Shown piece after piece: positions 1 to 7,844 of a DNA stretch of 64,000 nt. Source of the DNA: Bradyrhizobium ontarionense. Its GTDB lineage: Bacteria; Pseudomonadota; Alphaproteobacteria; Rhizobiales; Xanthobacteraceae. How positions within the stretch are numbered: the first letter of the stretch is position 1; the number at the start of each line of letters is the position of its first letter. The position numbers were made by a program, and so were the translations under genes. The DNA lies in NCBI RefSeq assembly GCF_021088345.1, contig NZ_CP088156.1, positions 6,076,001 through 6,140,000 on the forward strand, given 5' to 3'. The notes below the pieces were generated by a model. That model was not told the origin of the DNA. It did no database searches and worked only from the letters and a program-made list of their open reading frames with translations.

Positions 1-1
1 G

Positions 2-724
2 CTGCTCGGCCGTCCCCGCCAGCGCTGCTCGGGTGCGTTCCATATCTATGTCGCGCTCACCGGCAGTCTGCGGCTGCTGCTAGAGCCCGGCGAGCAGCAG
101 CATGGCGAGCTGCTGCTCGTGCCGCCCAACAGGCAGCATACGATCGAGAGCGACTACCGTACCGTCATCGTCGTCACCATCGAGCCGGAGAGCGTGCCGA
201 TCGGCACGCTGGACCGCTTTGCCAACCGTATCACGCGCGACGCGGAGGCCTATGCCTGCCGCATCCGCGCCGCCTATGAGGAATTGGTGCAGCGGCCGCT
301 CAGCGGCGACGTCACCAGCGCCATCTTCGACCGGCTCTGCTTCGGCGAGGTGCTGCTGCAGCGGACGCTCGATCCGCGCGTGGTCAGGGCGATCGCGCTG
401 ATCAACCGGTTCTCAGGCGAGCCCGCCACCGCCGAGAGCTGCGCCGCGGCGGTCGGCCTGTCGACCTCGCGCTTCCTGCATCTGTTCAAGGAGGAGACCG
501 ACATCTCCTTCCGTTCGTTCCGCGCCTGGAAGCGCGCGCGGCATCTGCTCAACTACGCCAACCAGGATCTCAACCTCGCGCATCTCGCGCAGGACATCGG
601 CTATCCCGACTCGACGCATTTCAGCCATTCGATCCGCCGCTTCTACGGCCTGAAGCCGCGCGCGATCTTCTCCGGCTCGCGCGATCTGGCGATCTATCGC
701 GCGGGTGCAGACGCCTTGACCTGA
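2..724 (+). CDS. AraC-family transcriptional regulator, C-terminal part (5' end outside window)
   Basis: The frame is open from base 2, so the gene starts upstream of the window and about 240 residues are visible. The first 60 residues look like the end of a cupin-type sensor region. The last 100 residues carry the two helix-turn-helix motifs of AraC/XylS proteins; SRFLHLFKEETDISFRSF is the first recognition region and IGYPDSTHFSHSIRRFYGLKP is close to the family signature of the second. It should act as a cytoplasmic DNA-binding activator with an unknown effector. It converges on the P-type ATPase gene and the two coding ends overlap by 31 bases. Its target may lie upstream of the window. 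The family call is secure and the ligand is unknown. Confidence 0.9.
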   Translation: MLGRPRQRCSGAFHIYVALTGSLRLLLEPGEQQHGELLLVPPNRQHTIESDYRTVIVVTIEPESVPIGTLDRFANRITRDAEAYACRIRAAYEELVQRPLSGDVTSAIFDRLCFGEVLLQRTLDPRVVRAIALINRFSGEPATAESCAAAVGLSTSRFLHLFKEETDISFRSFRAWKRARHLLNYANQDLNLAHLAQDIGYPDSTHFSHSIRRFYGLKPRAIFSGSRDLAIYRAGADALT

Positions 725-3291
725 TCGGGCTTGGCCTGATCCGACGTCCCGGCGCGCCGTGTGAACGCGGCGCGCAGCGGGAGCTTGGCCAGTTCGAGCA
801 CGATCAGCGTCGCGATCCCCGCTCCGACGGTCAATGCGAGATCATCCGCATGAAGCGGCCCGAAGCGGAACAGCGCCGCCGCCACGGGCCATGCCAGGCT
901 GGTCGCGAGCACGGCGACGACGATGGCGATCACCAGCAGCAGCACCCGGTTGGGGCGCGTGAAGGCGTCGCGCAGCGAGCTGGAGAAGGAGCGGTTGACG
1001 AAGACGAGGCTGACGATCACGAACACCAGCGCAAAGAACACCAGCGCGCGGATCTCGTCGTCGGGCATGCCGACCCGGCTTGCCATCAGCAGAATGCCGC
1101 CCGTCGTCAGCAGCGCCAGGACGCCCTGAAACGCTCCCCACAGCACGAGCGTGCGCGGCAGCAACGGCTCCTGCGGATCACGCGGCGGCCGCTGCATGAC
1201 GTCGTGCTCCTCGATTTCGGCCTCGAACACCAGCGAGCACACCGGATCGATGATCATTTCGAGGAATGCGATGTGCACGGGGCCGAGCAGCAGCGGCAGC
1301 CCGGTGACGAGCGGCAGCAGCGCCAGCCCGGCAATGGGAAAATGGACGGCGAGGATGAAGCACATCGCCTTGCGGAGATTGTCGTAGATCCGCCGCCCGA
1401 GCCGGATCGCCTTCACGATCGAGCCGAAATCATCGTCGAGCAGCACGATCGCCGAGGCTTCGCGTGCGACGTCGGTGCCGCGGCCGCCCATGGCGATGCC
1501 GATATGCGCTGATTTCAGCGACGGCGCATCGTTGACGCCGTCGCCGGTCATCGCGACGATCTCGCCGTCCGCCTTGAGGGCGTTGACGATGCGCAGCTTC
1601 TGCTCCGGCATGATGCGCGCGAAGGCGGTCGGCGTGCGGGTGGCCTGCGCCAATGCCGCGTCGTCGAGCTTGGCGAGTTCCGGGCCGGTGATGACGCGCT
1701 CCGGATCGAGCCCGGCCTGTCTCGCGATGGTCGTGGCCGTCGCCGGATAATCACCCGTGATCATGATGATCCGGATGCCGGCCGAGCGGCATTCCGCGAC
1801 CGCACCGGGGACTTCGGCGCGCAACGGATCGGCGAATCCGGCAAGGCCGCAGAACGTGAAGGCGAAATCCTGCTGCGCATTGGGCAGCTCGGCGTCATCC
1901 CAGGCCGCCCGGGCAATGCCGAGGACGCGCAGCCCGTCGGCGGCCAGGGTCTCGACCTGCGCCTGCAGCGCGGCGAGCGCGGAGCCGGTGATGCCGCACA
2001 GCCCGGCGATAGCCTCCGGCGCGCCTTTGGCCGCGACCACGACCCCGCTTCCATCGCGACCGGACCACACGTTGGTCATCGCCAGCAGATCCGGACGCAG
2101 CCCATAGCGCCGCAGCAGCGCAGCGCCGGTCTCCGCGCCGATCGCCTGCAACGCCCTTTCCATCGGATCGTGTGACTGCGGATCGCAGGCCAGCACCGCG
2201 GTGGCGACGAGCTCGTGAAACGGCGGCGTCACGGCGTCCGCGGATGCTGCTGCGGGCCGCAGCATGGCGCCATCGGGCAGCACCAGCCGCGCCACGGTCA
2301 TCCGGTTCTGGGTTAGCGTGCCCGTCTTGTCGGTGCATAGCACCGTCGCCGCGCCGAGCGACTCGATGGCCGAGGCGCGCCGTGTCAGCACGCGGACCTG
2401 CGAGATGCGCCAGGCGCCCATCGCCATGAAAACGGTCAGAACCAGCGGGAATTCCTCGGGGAGCATCGACATGCCCAATGCAATGCCCGCGAGCACGCCG
2501 TCGAGCCAGCCGCCGCGATACACCGCGTAGAGCACGACCGTGATGGCCACCACGATCCCTCCGCCGATCGCAAAGGCCGTGACCAGCCGCGTGGTCTGTT
2601 GCTGCAGCCGCGGCGTCTCCGTCTCCACCGCGGTCACGGCCTGGCCGATCCGTCCGATCGCGGTGTGCGGCCCGGTGGCGGTCACCTCGGCGAGGCCCGT
2701 GCCGCGCACGACGAGGCTGCTGGAGAACACCAGCGGCTGATCGTCGCCGCCTGCGGCGTAAGCCGCGACGGTCTCAGTGCCGGCCGCAGCGCGCTTGCGC
2801 ACCGCAACCGACTCGCCGGTCAGCAGCGATTCGTCGGTCAGCAGGTCGTCGCATTGCCGCAGCACGGCATCGGCCGCAACGCGGTCGCCCTCGGTGAGCA
2901 CGATGAGGTCGCCGCGCACCACCTCTCGGCCGGCGATGCGCACCTGCTCGCCGTCGCGGACCACGAGCGCGCGCGGGCTGGAGAGATCGCGCAGCGACTC
3001 CAGCACGCGCTCCGTGCGCGCCTCCTGCACGATCGTGATGACGATCGATGCGGAAGCGAACACGCCGAGCATGACCGCCTCGGCCAGATCGCCGAGCAGC
3101 AAATAGATGACGGCGCCCGCAACCAGCAGCGCCAGCATCGGCTCCTTCAACACGTCCGTGATGAGACGAAGGATCGAGCGGCTGCGGGTTTGCGGCAGTT
3201 CGTTGAAGCCCTCGGCCCGCAGGCGCGCGGCCGCCTCGGCCGCGGTCAAGCCGCCCGGATAGGCGGATGCATTTTGTGACCCGGCTGGCAT
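694..3291 (-). CDS. P-type cation-transporting ATPase (P2-like, unusual TM4 motif)
   Basis: The protein has 865 residues when started at the ATG at 3291, which has GAGGG just upstream; a TTG 69 bases further out gives a longer but less likely form. It is an inner-membrane ATP-driven cation pump. Visible are an N-terminal cation-ATPase segment, TGES of the actuator domain near 158-161, the phosphorylation motif CTDKTGTLTQ with Asp321, TGD near 512 and the hinge motif TGDGVNDAP near 582-590. TM4 reads PEEFP (278-282) instead of the PEGLP usual in Ca2+ pumps, and the sixth membrane region contains FLEMIIDPVCSLVFEAE. Ion specificity therefore cannot be transferred from SERCA or MgtA. It is transcribed alone and divergently from the BKACE operon. 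Confidence 0.92.
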   Translation of the reverse strand: MPAGSQNASAYPGGLTAAEAAARLRAEGFNELPQTRSRSILRLITDVLKEPMLALLVAGAVIYLLLGDLAEAVMLGVFASASIVITIVQEARTERVLESLRDLSSPRALVVRDGEQVRIAGREVVRGDLIVLTEGDRVAADAVLRQCDDLLTDESLLTGESVAVRKRAAAGTETVAAYAAGGDDQPLVFSSSLVVRGTGLAEVTATGPHTAIGRIGQAVTAVETETPRLQQQTTRLVTAFAIGGGIVVAITVVLYAVYRGGWLDGVLAGIALGMSMLPEEFPLVLTVFMAMGAWRISQVRVLTRRASAIESLGAATVLCTDKTGTLTQNRMTVARLVLPDGAMLRPAAASADAVTPPFHELVATAVLACDPQSHDPMERALQAIGAETGAALLRRYGLRPDLLAMTNVWSGRDGSGVVVAAKGAPEAIAGLCGITGSALAALQAQVETLAADGLRVLGIARAAWDDAELPNAQQDFAFTFCGLAGFADPLRAEVPGAVAECRSAGIRIIMITGDYPATATTIARQAGLDPERVITGPELAKLDDAALAQATRTPTAFARIMPEQKLRIVNALKADGEIVAMTGDGVNDAPSLKSAHIGIAMGGRGTDVAREASAIVLLDDDFGSIVKAIRLGRRIYDNLRKAMCFILAVHFPIAGLALLPLVTGLPLLLGPVHIAFLEMIIDPVCSLVFEAEIEEHDVMQRPPRDPQEPLLPRTLVLWGAFQGVLALLTTGGILLMASRVGMPDDEIRALVFFALVFVIVSLVFVNRSFSSSLRDAFTRPNRVLLLVIAIVVAVLATSLAWPVAAALFRFGPLHADDLALTVGAGIATLIVLELAKLPLRAAFTRRAGTSDQAKPDQVKASAPAR

Positions 3292-3475
3292 GGCACCCTC
3301 GATGACGGTCGTCCCCACTGCATAGCGCGGCTCGTCACCCCCGGGCTTGAGGCAAAGCAATATCGGCAGCGTTGGTTCCCGTCAGCCAGTCAACGCAAGC
3401 AAATAGGCCGCAATATTCTCATGCTGCGGATCATCAGCGCATCTCGTGTTGCGCCTATCCGGTCGAACGAGCCCC

Positions 3476-4342
3476 ATGAGCGACAAAGCGGTCATCACCT
3501 GCGCGCTGAACGGCGTGCTCACCGATCCCAGGCAGCATCACGTGCCGGTCACGCCGGAGGAGATGGCGCGCGAGGCGCGCCGCGCCTTTGACGCCGGCGC
3601 GTCGATCATGCACATCCATCTGCGTCAGCAGGCCCCTGGCAAGGGACATCTGCCGTCCTGGGAGGTCAGCGTCTCGCGCGAGATCCAGCAGGCGATCCGC
3701 GAGGCCTGCCCCGGCGTCGTCATCAATCACACCTCGGGCGTCTCCGGGCCGCACTATCAGGGCGCGCTCGATTGTATCAGAGAAACGCAGCCCGAGATCG
3801 CGGCCTGCAACGCAGGCTCGCTGAACTACCTGAAGGTCAAGGCCGACAACAATTGGGCCTGGCCGCCGATGATGTTCGACAACTCGGTCGAGAAAATCTC
3901 GGACTATCTTGCTGCGATGAAAGACGCTGGGACGATCCCGGAGTTCGAATGCTTCGACGTCGGCATCGTGCGTTGCGTCGGCATGTACCGGCAGACCGGC
4001 ATGTACTCCGGGCCGCTGGAGTACAATTTCGTGATGGGCGTTGCCTCCGGCATGCCGGCCGATCCCGAGTTGCTGCCGATCCTGCTCAAGCTGAAGCTGC
4101 CGGAGGCGCACTGGCAGGTGACGGCGATCGGCCGCGCCGAAATCTGGCCGCTGCACCAGCGCTGCGCCGAGCTCGGCGGTCATCTGCGCACCGGGCTGGA
4201 GGACGCGTTCTATCTCGGCGACGGCACCAAGGTGACCTCGAACGGCCAGTTGATCGAGGCGATCGCCGCCTGCGCGCGGCGCGCGGGACGCGAGATCGCG
4301 AGCCCCGCCGAGGCGCGGCAGATGTTCGGCACGATGAATTGA
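3476..4342 (+). CDS. BKACE-family beta-keto acid cleavage enzyme (DUF849)
   Basis: This 288-residue protein belongs to the family of 3-keto-5-aminohexanoate cleavage enzymes, which condense a beta-keto acid with acetyl-CoA and release acetoacetate and a new acyl-CoA. The metal-binding HIH lies at residues 46-48, the same numbering as in Kce, and the C-terminal LRTGLEDAFYLGDG carries the conserved Arg and Glu region. After HIHLR, where most relatives have Asp-Pro, this protein has QQAPGKGH, so the substrate pocket may differ. The ATG at 3476 is chosen over a GTG 30 bases upstream because the family starts there. It leads the run ligase, carboxylase beta, carboxylase alpha. The substrate is unknown. 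Confidence 0.9.
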   Translation: MSDKAVITCALNGVLTDPRQHHVPVTPEEMAREARRAFDAGASIMHIHLRQQAPGKGHLPSWEVSVSREIQQAIREACPGVVINHTSGVSGPHYQGALDCIRETQPEIAACNAGSLNYLKVKADNNWAWPPMMFDNSVEKISDYLAAMKDAGTIPEFECFDVGIVRCVGMYRQTGMYSGPLEYNFVMGVASGMPADPELLPILLKLKLPEAHWQVTAIGRAEIWPLHQRCAELGGHLRTGLEDAFYLGDGTKVTSNGQLIEAIAACARRAGREIASPAEARQMFGTMN

Positions 4343-4354
4343 CGCGACAGGCTC

Positions 4355-4438
4355 CGTCATTGCGAGCGCAGCGACGCAATCCAGACATCCGCGTGAGGCC
4401 CTGGATTGCTTCGTCGCCTTCGGCTCCTCGCAATGACG
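4355..4438. repeat. Palindromic intergenic repeat, family A copy 1
   Basis: Outer arms CGTCATTGCGAG (4355-4366) and CTCGCAATGACG (4427-4438) are perfect inverted repeats. Inner arms GCAATCCAG (4376-4384) and CTGGATTGC (4401-4409) form a second stem. A second copy lies at 38683-38765. It sits between the BKACE gene and the acyl-CoA synthetase gene. Confidence 0.9.
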
Positions 4439-4460
4439 TGGATGGGGAAGGAGTAAACCA

Positions 4461-6059
4461 ATGACCAATCTCGACGCCACGGGCGGCGTATCCGGTCCGG
4501 GACGCATCGGCCGGGTCGCGATCGGCGATCTCCTGAAGCGCGCGGCGCGGCGCTTTCCGGAGCGGGTCGCGATCACTGATGGCAGTCGCCAGATCACCTT
4601 CACCGAGCTGGAGCGCGATGCCAACCGCTTCGCGAACACTCTCGTGGCCAAGGGGCTGAAGCCAGGCGAGAAGATCTCGACCGTCTGCAACAACTCGATC
4701 GAGTTCGTCAAAGCGCTGTTCGGCATCCACCGGGCCGGCCTCGTCTGGGTGCCGATCAACACCATGCTCGGCCCGGCTGACATGGACTACATCCTCGGTC
4801 ATGCCGAGGTCGGCTTCGCCATCATCGATGACAATCTGCATGCCCAGCCGGAGCGGCGCGCGGCGCTGGAAAAGCGCGGCGTTGAGCTGATCGCGGTCGA
4901 CCTGACGGGCACGGCGAAGGCCGCCGGGCTCGCCAGCCTCAACGACCTCATCCAGGGCCATTCGGACATCGAGCCCGAGATTGAGATCAATGATCGCGAT
5001 CTGGCGATGATCATCTACACCTCCGGCACGACGTCGCGGCCGAAGGGCGCGATGCATTGCCATCTCGCCGTGGTGATGGCCGTGATGAGCAACTGCATCG
5101 AGATGCAGCTGTCGCGCGACGACGGCATCACCGGGCAATTTCCGCTGTTCCACTGTGCCGGCCACGTGCTGCTGCTCAGCTATCTCTCGGTCGGCGGCCG
5201 CATGGCGCTGATGCGCGGCTTTGATCCGGTCGCCTGCATGGAGGCGATCGTGCGCGACCGGCTCACCGTGTTCGTCGGTCTGCCGCTGATGTACCAGGCG
5301 ATCCTCGATCATCCGCGCCGCAAGGAGTTCGATCTCTCGCAGCTGCGGACCTGCCTCTACACGATGGCGCCGATGGGCCGGCCGCTGCTGGAGCGCGCCA
5401 TCAGGGAGCTGTGCCCGAACTTCGTGCTGACCAGCGGCCAGACCGAGATGTATCCGGCGACGACGATGTCGCGCCCCGAGGTCCAGCTGAATCGTTTCGG
5501 CAATTATTGGGGCGAGTCGCTGTTCGTCAACGAGACCGCGATCATGGACGATGCCGGCAACCTGCTGCCGCCAGGCGAGGTCGGCGAGCTCGTGCATCGC
5601 GGTCCCAACGTCATGATGGGCTACTACAAGGACCCGAAATCGACCGAGGACGCCCGCAAGTTCGGCTGGCACCACACCGGCGATCTCGCCGTCATCGACA
5701 ACGGCGAGGTGCTGTTCCTCGATCGCAAGAAGGACATGATCAAGTCCGGCGGCGAGAACGTCGCCTCGGTCAAGATCGAGGAGACGCTGCTGGCGCATCC
5801 GGCTGTGCAGAATGCCGCCGTCGTCGGCCTGCCGCATCCGCAATGGGGCGAGGCCGTCTCGGCCTTCGTCAAGCTCAAGCCCGGCGTACAGGCCAGTGAG
5901 AATGAGCTGCTCGAGCACTGCCGCAAATCGCTCGGCGGCTTCCAGGTGCCGAAGCTGGTGCGTGTGCTGGAGGAGATGCCGATGACCGCCACCGGCAAGC
6001 TGCGCAAGGTCGAGCTGCGCCAGGCCTATGGCGAGCACTTTGCGGCGAAGCGCGCGTGA
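4461..6059 (+). CDS. AMP-forming acyl-CoA synthetase (ANL superfamily)
   Basis: This 532-residue cytoplasmic enzyme activates a carboxylic acid to its acyl-CoA with ATP. The P-loop-like motif YTSGTTSRPKG is at 186-196. Later segments include the adenylation motif region MMGYYKDP, HHTGDLAVI with the conserved Asp, and a C-terminal lid ending in TATGKLRKVELR with the catalytic Lys. The ATG at 4461 follows GGAG with good spacing. It lies between the BKACE gene and the two acyl-CoA carboxylase genes on the same strand, so it probably supplies or recycles the acid handled by that set. Chain-length or ring preference cannot be read from the sequence. Confidence 0.93.
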   Translation: MTNLDATGGVSGPGRIGRVAIGDLLKRAARRFPERVAITDGSRQITFTELERDANRFANTLVAKGLKPGEKISTVCNNSIEFVKALFGIHRAGLVWVPINTMLGPADMDYILGHAEVGFAIIDDNLHAQPERRAALEKRGVELIAVDLTGTAKAAGLASLNDLIQGHSDIEPEIEINDRDLAMIIYTSGTTSRPKGAMHCHLAVVMAVMSNCIEMQLSRDDGITGQFPLFHCAGHVLLLSYLSVGGRMALMRGFDPVACMEAIVRDRLTVFVGLPLMYQAILDHPRRKEFDLSQLRTCLYTMAPMGRPLLERAIRELCPNFVLTSGQTEMYPATTMSRPEVQLNRFGNYWGESLFVNETAIMDDAGNLLPPGEVGELVHRGPNVMMGYYKDPKSTEDARKFGWHHTGDLAVIDNGEVLFLDRKKDMIKSGGENVASVKIEETLLAHPAVQNAAVVGLPHPQWGEAVSAFVKLKPGVQASENELLEHCRKSLGGFQVPKLVRVLEEMPMTATGKLRKVELRQAYGEHFAAKRA

Positions 6060-6078
6060 GCTGCTCCACCAACTCCGC

Positions 6079-6204
6079 CGTCATTCCGGGATGGCCCGAA
6101 GGGCCAGGCCCGGAATCCATAACCGCGATCGTGAGCATGGATTCCGGGCTCGCGCGTCCGCCTTCGCTCTGCGAGCGGCGGCAAACGCGCGCCCCGGAAT
6201 GACG
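6079..6204. repeat. Palindromic intergenic repeat, family B copy 1
   Basis: Outer arms CGTCATTCCGG and CCGGAATGACG close the element. An inner pair GGAATCCAT (6112-6120) and ATGGATTCC (6137-6145) flanks a loop containing CGATCGTGAG that is conserved in copy 2 at 44486-44585. It separates the acyl-CoA synthetase gene from the carboxylase genes. Confidence 0.9.
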
Positions 6205-6227
6205 AACAAACTCAGAGATCGTTGCTT

Positions 6228-7844
6228 ATGGCCACCATCGACAACACCATCTCACCCACCGGCGCAGCCTTCCAGGCCAACCGTGACGGCATGCTCGGGC
6301 TGATCGCGCGGATGCGCGATCTGGAAGCGCGGACGCGCAACGCCTCGGCGGCGGCGAAGGATCGCTTCCATCAGCGCGGCCAGCTGCTGCCGCGCGAGCG
6401 CGTGGCGCTGGTGCTCGATCCCGGCGCGCCGTTCCTGGAGCTGTCGACGCTTGCCGGCTACATGTTCGACGTGCCGGACGCAGGCAAGAGCGTGCCCGGC
6501 GGCGGTGTCGTGGCCGGCATCGGCTTCGTGTCCGGCGTGCGCTGCATGGTCTCTGCCAACGATGCCGGCATCGATGCCGGCGCGCTGCAGCCCTACGGTC
6601 TCGACAAGACCTTGCGGGTGCAGGAGCTGGCGCTGGAGAACAAGCTGCCCTACGTGCAACTGGTCGAGAGCGCCGGCGCCAATCTCTTGCGCTACCGCGT
6701 CGAGGACTTCGTCCGCGGCGGCAACATCTTTCGCAATCTGGCGCGGCTGTCGGCGGCGGGGCTTCCCGTCGTCACCGTCACGCACGGCTCGTCGACGGCG
6801 GGCGGCGCCTATCAGACCGGGCTGTCGGACTACATCGTGATGGTGCGCGGCCGCACCCGCGCCTTCCTGGCCGGACCGCCGCTCCTGAAGGCCGCGACCG
6901 GCGAGATCGCGACAGAGGAGGAGCTCGGCGGCGCCGAGATGCACACCTCGATCTCGGGCCTCGGCGACTATCTCGCCGAGGACGACCGCGACGCGCTGCG
7001 CATCGCGCGCGAGATCATGGGCAAGCTCAACTGGGATCGCCCGTCGCACGACGTGTCACCGGCCAAGCCGCCGCGCTACGACCAGGAGGAGCTGCTCGGC
7101 ATCATGCCGCTCGACCATAAGCGCCCGGTCGACATGCGCCAGGTCATTGCCCGCATCGTCGACGACAGCGACTTCGTCGAGATGGCGCCGAACTACGGGC
7201 TCGCGACGGTGTGTGGCCATGCCCGCATCGAGGGCCAGGCCATCGGCATCGTCACCAACAACGGCCCGCTCGATCCGGCCGGCGCCAACAAGGCGACGCA
7301 TTTCATCCAGGCCTGCTGCCAGACCCGCACGCCGATCCTCTATCTCAACAACACCACCGGCTACATGGTCGGCCGGGCCTATGAGGAGGCCGGCATGATC
7401 AAGCACGGCTCCAAGATGATCCAGGCGGTGACCTCGGCCACCGTGCCGCAGATCACGATCTATTGCGGCGCCTCGTTCGGCGCCGGCAATTACGGCATGT
7501 GTGGGCGCGGCTTCCATCCGCGCTTCTGCTTCTCCTGGCCCAACGCCAAGACGGCGGTGATGGGCGGCGAGCAGGCCGCGGAGACGATGGCGATCGTGAC
7601 CGAGGCGGCCGCCGTCAGGCGCGGCAAGCCGGTCGAGCGCGAGAAGCTCGACGCGATGAAGGCGCAGATCATCGGCGTGTTCGACAGCCAGATGGATGTG
7701 TTCGCGACCTCGGCGCGCGTGCTCGACGATGGCGTGATCGATCCGCGCGACACCCGCGCGGTGCTGTCCGAGGTGCTGGCGATCTGCCGCGAGGCCGAGG
7801 CACGCGAGCCGCAGCGCATGCAGTTCTCGGTGGCGCGGCCATGA
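6228..7844 (+). CDS. Acyl-CoA carboxylase, carboxyltransferase (beta) subunit
   Basis: This 538-residue protein has the length of the beta subunits of methylcrotonyl-, geranyl- and related acyl-CoA carboxylases. It moves CO2 from carboxybiotin to an acyl-CoA. Both crotonase-like halves are present: the N-half has GSSTAGGAYQTGLSDY and GPPLLKAATGE, and the C-half has NNTTGYMVGR and GASFGAGNYGMCGRGF. The ATG at 6228 is preferred over a TTG two codons upstream. Its stop overlaps the start of the alpha subunit in an ATGA, which indicates translational coupling. The substrate is not determined; the methylcrotonyl/geranyl-type architecture suggests a branched or unsaturated acyl-CoA rather than acetyl-CoA. 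Confidence 0.93.
   Translation: MATIDNTISPTGAAFQANRDGMLGLIARMRDLEARTRNASAAAKDRFHQRGQLLPRERVALVLDPGAPFLELSTLAGYMFDVPDAGKSVPGGGVVAGIGFVSGVRCMVSANDAGIDAGALQPYGLDKTLRVQELALENKLPYVQLVESAGANLLRYRVEDFVRGGNIFRNLARLSAAGLPVVTVTHGSSTAGGAYQTGLSDYIVMVRGRTRAFLAGPPLLKAATGEIATEEELGGAEMHTSISGLGDYLAEDDRDALRIAREIMGKLNWDRPSHDVSPAKPPRYDQEELLGIMPLDHKRPVDMRQVIARIVDDSDFVEMAPNYGLATVCGHARIEGQAIGIVTNNGPLDPAGANKATHFIQACCQTRTPILYLNNTTGYMVGRAYEEAGMIKHGSKMIQAVTSATVPQITIYCGASFGAGNYGMCGRGFHPRFCFSWPNAKTAVMGGEQAAETMAIVTEAAAVRRGKPVEREKLDAMKAQIIGVFDSQMDVFATSARVLDDGVIDPRDTRAVLSEVLAICREAEAREPQRMQFSVARP

Noticed and set aside
4086..6038. A 650-codon minus-strand frame opposite the acyl-CoA synthetase gene
   Set aside because: It is antisense to a clear ANL-family enzyme and translates through a family A repeat.
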